Source of the DNA: Pseudomonas vlassakiae
GTDB lineage: Bacteria; Pseudomonadota; Gammaproteobacteria; Pseudomonadales; Pseudomonadaceae
NCBI RefSeq assembly: GCF_014269035.2
Contig: NZ_JABWRP020000028.1
Coordinates: 1 to 51,510 of the forward strand
Direction of reading: 5' to 3'
Length of the DNA stretch: 51,510 nucleotides
The translations under genes and the position numbers were made by a program. Below, in pieces: positions 24,467 to 32,486 of the stretch. The stretch's first letter is position 1; every line of letters begins with the position of its first letter. The notes beneath the pieces are model-generated. The model was not told the origin of the DNA and ran no database searches. It saw only the letters and a list, made by a program, of their open reading frames with translations.

Positions 24467-25873
24467 GTGGACCAGACCCTTTCACCCTTGCTCGCCAAGG
24501 ACCCACAACCCAGCGTGCTGCTGGCCGCCGATGCCCGTGCCCTGGCAAGCAACCCGGCTTTGCAGGCGCTGATTGGCGCAGGCGCGGTGCTCGACGACTG
24601 GCTGCCGGGCAACTGTGCGGCGCTGGTGCGTGCCTGCCTGCGTCAGCACCGGGCAATCGCCGATGTGGAAAAGCAGGTCGGCGATCGCATTCTGCTGTGG
24701 ACCTTCATCCCCGATGACCAGGGCCAGCGGGTGCTGGTGCGCTGCCGCGATGCCAGCGAGGAGCGCCATGGCGCCCGTGAGGCGAGCCGCGCGCGGCGCC
24801 TGTATCGGCTGATCATCGAGAACACCACCGACCTCATTTCCCGGCACAGCCCGGACGGCCGTTTCCTCGATGCCTCGCCAGCCGCCTACCGCCTGCTTGG
24901 CCTGTGGCCGGAGCAGCTGCGCGGCATGCCGGTACGGGCCCTGCTGCACCCGCGCGAGCGGCGCCAGGTACTGCGCCAGGCCGCCGCCGCATTGGACCAG
25001 GACGGTTATCACACCATGACCTGCCGCGTCCGCCATGCCAGCGGCGCGTATCGCTGGTTCGAGATCGCCAGCCGCGCGATCCGCGAAACCTACACCGGTG
25101 CGGTGGTGGAGGTAGTCAGCGTGTCGCGTGACATCACTTTGCGCATCGAGGCCCAGGAGAACCTGGCCCACAGTGCCCGGCTTGCCACCCTGGGCGAACT
25201 GGCGTCGGGGATCGCCCACGAGATGAATCAGCCGCTGGCGGCGGTGGTCAACTATGCCAATGCCAGCCAGCGTTACCTGCAAGGCCTGGAGCGCGACCCG
25301 CAGGCGCGTGAACGGGTTGGCCAGGGCCTGCAGCGCATCACCGAGCAGGCGACCCACGCCGCCGAGGTGATTCGCCGCCTGCGCGCCTTCCTGCGCAAGG
25401 GGCCGCGGCGCCTGCAGGCGGTGGAGGTGGCCGAAGTTGCGGCGGAAGCCATGCGCCTGTGCGCCTGGGAGGCGGCACGTGACCAGGTCGCTGTCGAACT
25501 GCGCATCGGCGGGCAATTGCCAGCGGTGTTCGCCGACCGGGTCTTGCTTGAGCAAGTGCTGCTCAACCTGCTGCGCAATGCCATCGAGGCCAACCGCGAG
25601 CAGCAGGGGACGCAGCCGTCACGTATCCTGCTGGGCGCCGTGCGCGAGGGCGACGGGGTGCTGATCGAGGTCGCCGACCAGGGGCCGGGCGTGGCCGCCG
25701 AGCGCCTGGATGAGATCTTCACCCCGTTCAGTACCAGCAAGGCCGATGGCCTGGGCCTGGGCCTGAGCATGAGCCGCAGCCTGATCGAAGGGTTCGGCGG
25801 CAGCCTCTGGGCGCGTGCGGGTGAGGCGGGTGGGCTGGTGCTGTGCTGCCGTCTGGCAGTGAACCGGGGATAA
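24467..25873 (+). CDS. Soluble PAS-domain sensor histidine kinase
   Basis: A 468-residue kinase without membrane segments. A short N-terminal domain precedes a PAS/PAC module (about residues 105-230: IIENTTDLISRHSPDGRFLDASPAAYRLLG). The phospho-acceptor His is near residue 251 in GIAHEMNQPLAAVVNYANAS, and the ATPase boxes are LLNLLRNAIEA, VADQGPGV and GLGLGLSMSRSLIEGFGG. The HEMNQPLAAV box is typical of FixL/DctB-type kinases. The start is GTG. It is followed 12 bases later by its FixJ-type partner. Divergent placement suggests that the pair controls the ligase and dehydrogenase genes (inference). Confidence 0.88.
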   Translation: MDQTLSPLLAKDPQPSVLLAADARALASNPALQALIGAGAVLDDWLPGNCAALVRACLRQHRAIADVEKQVGDRILLWTFIPDDQGQRVLVRCRDASEERHGAREASRARRLYRLIIENTTDLISRHSPDGRFLDASPAAYRLLGLWPEQLRGMPVRALLHPRERRQVLRQAAAALDQDGYHTMTCRVRHASGAYRWFEIASRAIRETYTGAVVEVVSVSRDITLRIEAQENLAHSARLATLGELASGIAHEMNQPLAAVVNYANASQRYLQGLERDPQARERVGQGLQRITEQATHAAEVIRRLRAFLRKGPRRLQAVEVAEVAAEAMRLCAWEAARDQVAVELRIGGQLPAVFADRVLLEQVLLNLLRNAIEANREQQGTQPSRILLGAVREGDGVLIEVADQGPGVAAERLDEIFTPFSTSKADGLGLGLSMSRSLIEGFGGSLWARAGEAGGLVLCCRLAVNRG

Positions 25874-25885
25874 GGAGGGAGCAGG

Positions 25886-26515
25886 GTGCAAGCGAAGGTG
25901 TATGTGGTCGACGACGACCAAGGCATGCGTGATTCGACGGTGTGGTTGCTGGAGTCGGTGGGCCTGCAGGGCGTGCCGTTCGCCAGCGGCCAGGGGTTTC
26001 TCGATGCCTGCGTGGACGATGGGCCGGCTTGCGTGCTGCTCGATGTGCGCATGCCCGGGCTGGGCGGCATGGCGGTGCAGCAGGCACTGCGCGAGCGCGG
26101 GCTGCAGATCCCGGTGATCTTCGTCAGTGGCCATGCCGATGTGCCGATCGTGGTGCGGGCGTTCAAGGCCGGGGCAAGCGATTTCATCGAAAAGCCCTAC
26201 AGCGACCAGTTGCTGCTCGACAGTGTGCAGGCTGCACTGGAGCGGGCAGGGCAGGCGCGCCAGGACGACCTGGCGCTGGCCGCAGTGCAGGCACGTGTGG
26301 ATGCCCTGACACCCCGCGAGCGCGACGTATTCGTGCCGCTGGCCCAAGGCTTGAGCAACCGCGAGATCGCCGAGCGCCTCGGCATCAGCGTGAAGACCGT
26401 GGACCTGTACCGGGGGCGGGTGATGAAGCGCTTGCAGGCAGGCAGCCTGGCCGAGCTGGTGGGCATGGCGATCGCTTGCGGGGCCGTGGAGGCGCTGGGT
26501 TTGCGCGCGCGGTGA
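25886..26515 (+). CDS. FixJ/NarL-type response regulator
   Basis: A 209-residue two-domain regulator. The receiver has acidic residues VVDDDQ near 9-11, the phospho-acceptor Asp53 in VLLDVRMPG and Lys in FIEKPYS near residue 103. A LuxR-type DNA-binding domain follows (LTPRERDVFVPLAQGLSNREIAERLGISVKTVDLYRGRVMKRL, seen as helix-turn-helix). The start is GTG with GGAGGGAGCAGG ahead. It should take phosphate from the kinase encoded just upstream. Confidence 0.9.
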   Translation: MQAKVYVVDDDQGMRDSTVWLLESVGLQGVPFASGQGFLDACVDDGPACVLLDVRMPGLGGMAVQQALRERGLQIPVIFVSGHADVPIVVRAFKAGASDFIEKPYSDQLLLDSVQAALERAGQARQDDLALAAVQARVDALTPRERDVFVPLAQGLSNREIAERLGISVKTVDLYRGRVMKRLQAGSLAELVGMAIACGAVEALGLRAR

Positions 26516-26571
26516 AACGTCGCCGGCAACGGCCGTTTCATGAATATTTGCATAGCCCCCTAATCAAAGCT

Positions 26572-26599
26572 TTGACATTCACTGCCTAGGCAGTAATAT
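26572..26599 (+). promoter_or_regulatory. Sigma-70 promoter with palindromic MarR operator in the spacer
   Basis: TTGACA (26572-26577) and TAATAT (26594-26599) are separated by 16 bases. The spacer carries the perfect palindrome ACTGCCTAGGCAGT (26581-26594). A dimeric MarR protein bound there would block RNA polymerase, so the regulator probably represses its own efflux operon. Confidence 0.75.
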
Positions 26600-26628
26600 T
26601 TTTAAACAATTGCCCGAGCAGACCCCCG

Positions 26629-27102
26629 ATGTCCCATTTCACCCCGGAAAACTTCCAGACCTGCGCCATCGGCATGCTGCTGGGCCGTGCGGCGATCCTC
26701 AAGGACCGCATTCTCGACTGGCACCTCGAATCGGAGGGCGTCACCGCCGCACAGTTCAAGGTGCTGATCATCGTCACCCAGTACGAGGTGGATACCCCGG
26801 CCGAACTGTGCCGCTACCTGGGCCTGGACAGCGGTTCGATGACCCGCATGCTCGACCGCCTCGAGCAGAAGGGCCTGATCCTGCGTAACCGCTGCGCCGA
26901 TGACCGCCGCCAGGTGCGCCTGGCGCTGACCGCCGACGGCCAGCGCCTGGCCGACCGCCTGCCGGAGATCGGCGCGGCGGCGATGAACGAACTGGTCGGC
27001 GTATTGCAGCCAGACGAGCTGAAGACCCTCGAAGGTTTGCTGGCCAAGGTTCTGCTGGGTGCCGGCGACCCGCTGACGATCCGCCGCTTCGGCGATCGTT
27101 GA
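26629..27102 (+). CDS. MarR-family repressor of the EmrAB-type efflux operon
   Basis: A 157-residue winged-helix regulator. The helix-turn-helix lies at about residues 57-80 (TPAELCRYLGLDSGSMTRMLDRLEQKGLI), followed by the wing ADDRRQVRLALTADGQ with the conserved DDRR. The N- and C-terminal helices form the dimer interface. It is the first gene of an operon with a membrane-fusion protein and a DHA2 pump, and the promoter has a fitting palindrome. Ligands of such repressors are often phenolics or the drugs that the pump exports. Confidence 0.92.
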   Translation: MSHFTPENFQTCAIGMLLGRAAILKDRILDWHLESEGVTAAQFKVLIIVTQYEVDTPAELCRYLGLDSGSMTRMLDRLEQKGLILRNRCADDRRQVRLALTADGQRLADRLPEIGAAAMNELVGVLQPDELKTLEGLLAKVLLGAGDPLTIRRFGDR

Positions 27103-27132
27103 TCCCTGTTTCGCATATTCCAAGGTATTGTC

Positions 27133-28326
27133 ATGGCCACTCCCACAGACACCGCAACTCCCCCCGCCGACGCGCCAGCGTCGGGCAAGCGCAAGGCCTG
27201 GCTGCTTGGCCTGCTGTTGCTGGTACTGCTCGCCGGCGCCGGCACCTGGGCCTGGTACAGCCTGATCGGGCGCTGGCACGAAAGCACCGATGACGCCTAC
27301 GTCAACGGCAATGTGGTGGAGATCACCCCGCTGGTGACCGGCACTGTCACCAGCATCGGCGCCGATGACGGCGACCTGGTGCATGCCGGCCAGGTGCTGT
27401 TGCAGTTCGACCCGTCCGACAGCGAGGTGGCCCTGCAGTCCGCCGAGGCCAAGCTGGCTCGCACGGTGCGCCAGGTGCGCGGGCTGTACAGCAACGTCGA
27501 CTCGCTCAAGGCTCAGCTGCAAACCCGCCAGGCCGAACTGCAGAAGGCGCAGCAGAACTACAACCGACGCAAGGTGCTGGCCGACAGCGGCGCAATTGCC
27601 GCGGAAGAGATTTCCCATGCCCGGGACGACCTGACCGTGGCCCAGGCCGCCGTCAACAGCGCACGCCAGCAGCTCAACACCAGCACCGCCCTGGTCGATG
27701 ACACCGTGGTGTCCTCGCACCCTGAGGTGACGGCGGCCGCGGCCGATCTGCGCCAGGCCTATCTCGACCACGCGCGTACCACTTTGGTGGCGCCGGTGAC
27801 CGGCTATGTCGCCAAGCGTACCGTGCAGCTCGGCCAGCGCCTGCAGCCCGGCACCGCGACCATGGCGGTGATCCCGCTGAACGAGGTGTGGATCGACGCC
27901 AACTTCAAGGAAACCCAACTGCGCGACATGCGCATCGGCCAGCCGGTGGAAATCAGCGCCGACCTGTACGGCAGCGAGGTCAAGTACAGCGGCACGGTCG
28001 ACAGCCTCGGCGCGGGTACCGGCAGCGCCTTCGCCCTGCTGCCAGCGCAGAACGCCACGGGCAACTGGATCAAGATCGTCCAGCGCGTGCCGGTGCGCAT
28101 CCACCTCAGCCCTGACCAGCTCAAGGACCACCCGCTGCGCATCGGCCTGTCCACCGTGGTCGAGGTCGACCTGCACGACCAGAGCGGCCCGACCCTGGCC
28201 CAGCGGCCACCGCAGCAGGCCAGCTACACCACCCAGGTGTATGACCGCCAGCTGGTCGAGGCCGACAACCTGATCGCCCGGCTGATCCACGAGAACAGCG
28301 CCACCGGCAAGACGGCGCAGCGATGA
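27133..28326 (+). CDS. emrA: EmrA/HlyD-type membrane fusion protein
   Basis: A 397-residue periplasmic adaptor anchored by one N-terminal membrane segment (AWLLGLLLLVLLAGAGTWAWYSL, residues ~22-44). It has the lipoyl half-motif DDAYVNGNVVEITPLVTGTV, a long alpha-hairpin (AEAKLARTVRQVRGLYSNVDSLKAQLQTRQAELQ, coiled coil) and the returning lipoyl/beta-barrel half (LVAPVTGYVAKRTVQLGQRLQPG). It links the inner-membrane pump to an outer-membrane channel, which is not encoded here. The stop overlaps the pump start as ATGA. Confidence 0.9.
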   Translation: MATPTDTATPPADAPASGKRKAWLLGLLLLVLLAGAGTWAWYSLIGRWHESTDDAYVNGNVVEITPLVTGTVTSIGADDGDLVHAGQVLLQFDPSDSEVALQSAEAKLARTVRQVRGLYSNVDSLKAQLQTRQAELQKAQQNYNRRKVLADSGAIAAEEISHARDDLTVAQAAVNSARQQLNTSTALVDDTVVSSHPEVTAAAADLRQAYLDHARTTLVAPVTGYVAKRTVQLGQRLQPGTATMAVIPLNEVWIDANFKETQLRDMRIGQPVEISADLYGSEVKYSGTVDSLGAGTGSAFALLPAQNATGNWIKIVQRVPVRIHLSPDQLKDHPLRIGLSTVVEVDLHDQSGPTLAQRPPQQASYTTQVYDRQLVEADNLIARLIHENSATGKTAQR

Positions 28327-29858
28327 GCAACAACGCCCCGGCGCAGTTCACGCCGCCGAGCCTGCTGCTGACCACCATCGGCCTGTCGCTGGCGACCTTC
28401 ATGCAGGTGCTCGACACCACCATCGCCAACGTGGCACTGCCGACCATCTCCGGCAACCTGGGGGTGAGCTACGAGCAGGGTACCTGGGTGATCACCTCGT
28501 TCGCGGTGAGCAACGCCATTGCCTTGCCGCTGACCGGCTGGCTGAGCCGGCGTTTTGGCGAGGTGAAGCTGTTCATCTGGGCCACGCTGCTGTTCGTGCT
28601 GGCCTCGTTCCTCTGCGGTGTCGCCCAGTCGATGCCGGAGCTGGTGGGTTTTCGTGTATTGCAGGGTGTGGTGGCCGGGCCGTTGTACCCGATGACCCAG
28701 ACGTTGCTGATTGCTGTATACCCGCCGGCGAAACGGGGCATGGCCCTGGCGTTACTGGCGATGGTCACGGTGGTGGCGCCGATTGCCGGGCCGATATTGG
28801 GCGGCTGGATCACCGACAGTTACAGCTGGCCGTGGATCTTCTTCATCAACGTGCCGATCGGCCTGTTCGCCGCTGCCGTGGTGCGCCAGCAGATGCGCAC
28901 GCGGCCAGTGGTCACCAGCCGCCAGCCGATGGACTATATCGGCCTGCTGACGCTGATCGTCGGCGTCGGTGCGTTGCAGGTGGTGCTGGACAAAGGCAAT
29001 GACCTGGATTGGTTCGAGTCGTCGTTCATCATCGTCGGCACGCTGATTTCGGTGGTGTTCCTGGCGATCTTCATCATCTGGGAACTCACCGACCGCCACC
29101 CGGTGGTCAACCTGCGGCTGTTCGTGCACCGCAATTTCCGGGTCGGCACCATTGTGCTGGTCGGTGGTTATGCGGGGTTCTTCGGCATCAACCTGATCCT
29201 GCCGCAGTGGTTGCAGACGCAGATGGGCTATACCGCCACCTGGGCGGGGCTGGCGGTGGCGCCGATCGGTTTGCTGCCGGTGATCATGTCGCCGTTCGTG
29301 GGCAAGTACGCGCACCGCTTCGACCTGCGGGTGCTGGCGGGGCTAGCGTTCCTGGCGATCGGTACCAGTTGCTTCATGCGTGCCGGGTTCACCAGTGAGG
29401 TGGACTTCCAGCACATCGCCCTGGTGCAGTTGTTCATGGGGATTGGCGTGGCGTTGTTCTTCATGCCGACCTTGAGCATTTTGCTATCGGATTTGCCGCC
29501 GCATCAGATAGCGGATGGTTCGGGGCTGGCGACCTTCCTGCGCACGTTGGGCGGGAGCTTTGCGGCGTCGTTGACGACGTGGATCTGGATTCGTCGGGCG
29601 GACCAGCATCATGCGTACCTGAGCGAGCACATCAGCCCGTTCGACCCGGCGACGCGGCATACGCTGGAGCAGATGGGCGGGGCGAGTGCGCAGCACTATG
29701 CGCAGCTGGAACAGATCGTCAACGCGCAGGCGTACATGATGTCGACGGTGGATTACTTCACCTTGATGACGTGGGTGTTTGCCGGGTTGATCCTGCTGGT
29801 GTGGTTGGCCAAGCCGCCGTTTACGGCGAAGGCGGGGCCGGCTTCGGCGGGGCATTGA
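28323..29858 (+). CDS. emrB: EmrB-type DHA2 multidrug efflux pump
   Basis: A 511-residue proton-driven exporter with 14 predicted membrane segments. It carries motif D1 (MQVLDTTIANVALPTISGNLG), motif A-like GWLSRRFGEVKLF, and motif C (MVTVVAPIAGPILGGWI). It is coupled to emrA by a 4-base overlap and works with it as a tripartite pump. Expression probably follows release of the upstream MarR repressor. Confidence 0.92.
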   Translation: MSNNAPAQFTPPSLLLTTIGLSLATFMQVLDTTIANVALPTISGNLGVSYEQGTWVITSFAVSNAIALPLTGWLSRRFGEVKLFIWATLLFVLASFLCGVAQSMPELVGFRVLQGVVAGPLYPMTQTLLIAVYPPAKRGMALALLAMVTVVAPIAGPILGGWITDSYSWPWIFFINVPIGLFAAAVVRQQMRTRPVVTSRQPMDYIGLLTLIVGVGALQVVLDKGNDLDWFESSFIIVGTLISVVFLAIFIIWELTDRHPVVNLRLFVHRNFRVGTIVLVGGYAGFFGINLILPQWLQTQMGYTATWAGLAVAPIGLLPVIMSPFVGKYAHRFDLRVLAGLAFLAIGTSCFMRAGFTSEVDFQHIALVQLFMGIGVALFFMPTLSILLSDLPPHQIADGSGLATFLRTLGGSFAASLTTWIWIRRADQHHAYLSEHISPFDPATRHTLEQMGGASAQHYAQLEQIVNAQAYMMSTVDYFTLMTWVFAGLILLVWLAKPPFTAKAGPASAGH

Positions 29859-29890
29859 GGGCGTTCGCCAGGAGTGCTTTGGCGCGTCTG

Positions 29891-29950
29891 AGATCGAGCG
29901 CCGCACGCGCGGCGCATCGCGGATAAATCCGCTCCTACAGTTGTTGCAAC
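29891..29950 (-). repeat. REP element, left member of an inverted pair
   Basis: Carries the same core as the REP at 725-813 but in reverse orientation: AGATCGAGCGCCGC, a GC-rich stem, then GCGGATAAATCCGC and CTCCTACAG. It differs from its partner at 30047-30106 by only a couple of bases. Confidence 0.85.
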
Positions 29951-30046
29951 GTGGCCATGCCTGTGAGGCCAGGGTTGTCAGCCGGTTTGCAAGCCTCTAC
30001 ACATGCGCCAAGGCTGGCAACCATGGCGTTACAGGTTCGGTACGTG

Positions 30047-30106
30047 GCAACAACTGTAGGAGCGGATTTATCCGCGATGCGCCGCGCGGGCGGCGCTCGA
30101 TCTTAT
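30047..30106 (+). repeat. REP element, right member of an inverted pair
   Basis: Same orientation as the REP at 725-813. With the copy at 29891-29950 it forms a REPIN-like pair with 96 bases between. Homology with the first copy extends ~25 bases to the left (from about 30023). The pair marks the left edge of the type VI island. Confidence 0.85.
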
Positions 30107-30275
30107 AGGCACTAAAGGTGTTGTGGCGGACACCTCTTACAGGCGCCGATAGCCCCAAGGCGAACATCCCCACGTGTAGAGCTGATGTGAAAGCCCACTT
30201 CCAAAAGCCAAAGCCAAAAGCACGAGCCCGATGGCTTTGAATCAGTCGAGCGCATTCATTTGCGATGGCGACGCA

Positions 30276-30545
30276 CTACGCGACGCTCACAGTCAGCGCA
30301 TGGCTGGCCACACCATGACACCCGCAGGCCAACCGATGGCCTTGCAGCACCACCGGCTTACCGTTCATGCGTCGGCTTGGGTGCCCTTCGACAAAGGCAA
30401 AAAACCCTAGGTGGAGCGGGCAACTGGCCTTGTCGCCCAGCACCGCTGGCGTTTTACCGTTGATGGTATGGGTGCCAGCCAGCTGGCATGACAGCACGCT
30501 GCCCCCGCTGCTGGTGGGGTCGCCCAGGCAGATGGGAGCACTCAT
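30276..30545 (-). CDS. PAAR-domain type VI spike tip, second copy
   Basis: An 89-residue PAAR protein that caps the VgrG spike. Glycine-rich beta repeats (CLGDPTSSGGSVLSC, AVLGDKASCPLH) and the metal-binding His/Cys residues (CPLH, HRLACGCHG) are visible. It differs from the copy at 32215-32484 at only two residues (TINGKT/TIKGKT and GFFAF/GVFAF). The ATG overlaps the second adaptor stop as ATGA. No toxin extension is present. Confidence 0.9.
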   Translation of the reverse strand: MSAPICLGDPTSSGGSVLSCQLAGTHTINGKTPAVLGDKASCPLHLGFFAFVEGHPSRRMNGKPVVLQGHRLACGCHGVASHALTVSVA

Positions 30546-32260
30546 CCCTCGGATCGTCCGATACTTGGTAGTCCATACTTGAACGGGTCAGCGCCACGGT
30601 TCTGCTGGTTCTTCGCCTTGCGGGCCTCATCTGGCGGGCTGATCATCTGCACGGTAAGGCTGCCGTCGCTGCCTGCGTACACTACGGCGCTGGCACCACC
30701 GTCGAGGTAGCTGGCAATGGTGGCCAGGTTGATTTCCACCAGCGCGCCGCTGACGCCGGTATTGCCCAGCCGGCGACCGATGTCATAGCCCTCTTCGACA
30801 TTGCCCACGTCCAGGCCTTGGCCATCGGTATTGAGGCTGTGCAGGGCGTTGGTCAGGGCGATTTCCGCTTCAGCATTGTTAGTGGTGTCGTAGAACACGC
30901 GTACGGGCTTTTGCCCAGCGGGCAGGGTATCGAGGGCCTTGAGCCAACCTGCCTGCAAGGCCTTGGCTTGCAACGCGGGTTTGAGGCGCTTGCCGTGTTG
31001 GTCCTGCATCGAAACCTTGATCGGACGGTGCAGGTAGCCCAGTACTGGCGCTGCGTCGAACTCCTTCAGTTGGTGTTCGGCCCAACGCACAGGCAGCCAG
31101 GGGGAGGGTTCGAAGTGGCCTGGGCCGCGGTTATCGATGGTTTTCCACAAGTTAGGTAGTTGCGATTGCCAGTAGGCGGTGGACATGGTGCCGGGTGGTA
31201 ATAGCACTTTATTGCCTTTGGCATGCTCGGCGGCTACATACCAATCTCCAAAGGCCTTGCTCCGGTCCCAATAAAACGCCCACAACTTGCCAAAGTCAGA
31301 TTTTTTGTCCTGATTGTCCTCGGCGTCACGGGTGACGAAGGGGCGAATATAGCGGTCCACTCGGTCCGAACGTGTGACCAGCAGGCCAGTCATGCTTTCG
31401 TAGATCGTCGGAACCACGTGGCCATTTTGCAACCCCGGTGTGCCGGGTTTGCGATAGCCGTTTCGCGTCACGTCACCGTCTTCGCTGGCGATCAAGGCTT
31501 GTGGCACCTTCGGGTTATCGTCAAAAAAGGTGAACAGTCGCTCGATCATGCCTTGAGCATGCGTCGTGCTTTCATTGTCTTGCCACAAAAACTGGGTAAC
31601 GCCCAAGGTCGCGGCGTTACGACCTGAGTTGATCAGGCCTGCTGCACTGTCGGCGCTGTCGTAGGGGGCGGGCGGTCCCAGCGCAAACACCGGGATTGGC
31701 CAGTACGCTACTGCCTCACCTGCCGAGTTTTTGAATGCAATACGGACTTTAATGTCTCTGGAGCTTCGCCTTGTGTCTAATGATGGGTCGTAGTCTTTCG
31801 CGTCCTGCGAGTAAATCGATGCGAAATTGTCGTTCTTCTTTTTTATGAACTGCCAGATTTTGGATTGGCCATCTGTGTAAATTCCAAGTCCGACCCCACG
31901 AATTTCTAAGGCATAGGTGCGAACTTGAGTGGCCTGTTGTTCGGCGTTTCTGAGCTCCATCTGGTTGCGATAATTGGCAAACTCTGCCTTCTCACTTGCC
32001 AGGGCATTGCCCCACCAATGAATGCCAAAGATCATTAGTAGCGGGCCGACAATAGCGGCAACGCCCCAGGCCATGACGCGTTTCATGTCACGAAGTACCA
32101 TGCCGGTTTCCTGTGCTTTGAGTTGGACAATCCAGATGAAGCTGAGCCAGAGCACAATTAGCACTCTGGCGATCCGCTGATGGAGTTTGAGGCTGGGCGG
32201 CCCGAATCTCGTGACTATGCGACGCTCACAGTCAGTGCATGGCTGGCCACGCCGTGACAC
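30542..32260 (-). CDS. Tla3-type (DUF2875) effector adaptor, second copy with replaced start
   Basis: A 572-residue copy of the adaptor at 32487-34169. From VLIVLWLSFIWIVQLKAQETGMV onward it aligns throughout, including two N-terminal membrane segments and the C-terminal QMISPPDEARKAKNQQNRGADPFKYGLPSIGRS. Its own start region is gone: the only upstream ATG in frame (32260) lies inside the first PAAR gene and gives 16 residues read from PAAR DNA in another frame. No good ribosome site precedes it, so it may rely on translational coupling or start at the GTG in VLIVLW. It could be functional, a decoy, or decaying; the intact frame argues against decay. Confidence 0.75.
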   Translation of the reverse strand: MSRRGQPCTDCERRIVTRFGPPSLKLHQRIARVLIVLWLSFIWIVQLKAQETGMVLRDMKRVMAWGVAAIVGPLLMIFGIHWWGNALASEKAEFANYRNQMELRNAEQQATQVRTYALEIRGVGLGIYTDGQSKIWQFIKKKNDNFASIYSQDAKDYDPSLDTRRSSRDIKVRIAFKNSAGEAVAYWPIPVFALGPPAPYDSADSAAGLINSGRNAATLGVTQFLWQDNESTTHAQGMIERLFTFFDDNPKVPQALIASEDGDVTRNGYRKPGTPGLQNGHVVPTIYESMTGLLVTRSDRVDRYIRPFVTRDAEDNQDKKSDFGKLWAFYWDRSKAFGDWYVAAEHAKGNKVLLPPGTMSTAYWQSQLPNLWKTIDNRGPGHFEPSPWLPVRWAEHQLKEFDAAPVLGYLHRPIKVSMQDQHGKRLKPALQAKALQAGWLKALDTLPAGQKPVRVFYDTTNNAEAEIALTNALHSLNTDGQGLDVGNVEEGYDIGRRLGNTGVSGALVEINLATIASYLDGGASAVVYAGSDGSLTVQMISPPDEARKAKNQQNRGADPFKYGLPSIGRSEG

Positions 32261-32484
32261 CCGCAGGCCAACCGATGGCCTTGTAGTACCACCGGCTTAC
32301 CGTTCATGCGTCGGCTTGGGTGCCCTTCGACAAAGGCAAAAACCCCTAGGTGGAGCGGGCAACTGGCCTTGTCGCCCAGCACCGCTGGCGTTTTACCCTT
32401 GATGGTATGGGTGCCAGCCAGCTGGCATGACAGCACGCTGCCTCCGCTGCTGGTGGGGTCGCCCAGGCAGATGGGAGCACTCAT
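32215..32484 (-). CDS. PAAR-domain type VI spike tip, first copy
   Basis: An 89-residue PAAR protein with the same Gly/Cys/His pattern as the second copy (CLGDPTSSGGSVLSC, CGCHG). It starts 2 bases after the first adaptor stop. The last 46 bases are also read in another frame as the start of the second adaptor. With VgrG and the lipase it should form the loaded tip of a type VI needle; the sheath and baseplate genes are not in this window. Confidence 0.9.
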   Translation of the reverse strand: MSAPICLGDPTSSGGSVLSCQLAGTHTIKGKTPAVLGDKASCPLHLGVFAFVEGHPSRRMNGKPVVLQGHRLACGCHGVASHALTVSVA

Positions 32485-32486
32485 GC

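Larger units (their letters stand above)
29859..30275. other. Gene-free 417-base gap with an inverted REP pair
   Basis: The gap separates the efflux operon from the type VI island. It holds two REPs in opposite orientation (29891-29950 and 30047-30106), listed separately. From 30107 to 30275 I see only short A-rich direct repeats (AAAGCCAAAGCCAAAAGC near 30198) and no gene. Confidence 0.7.
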
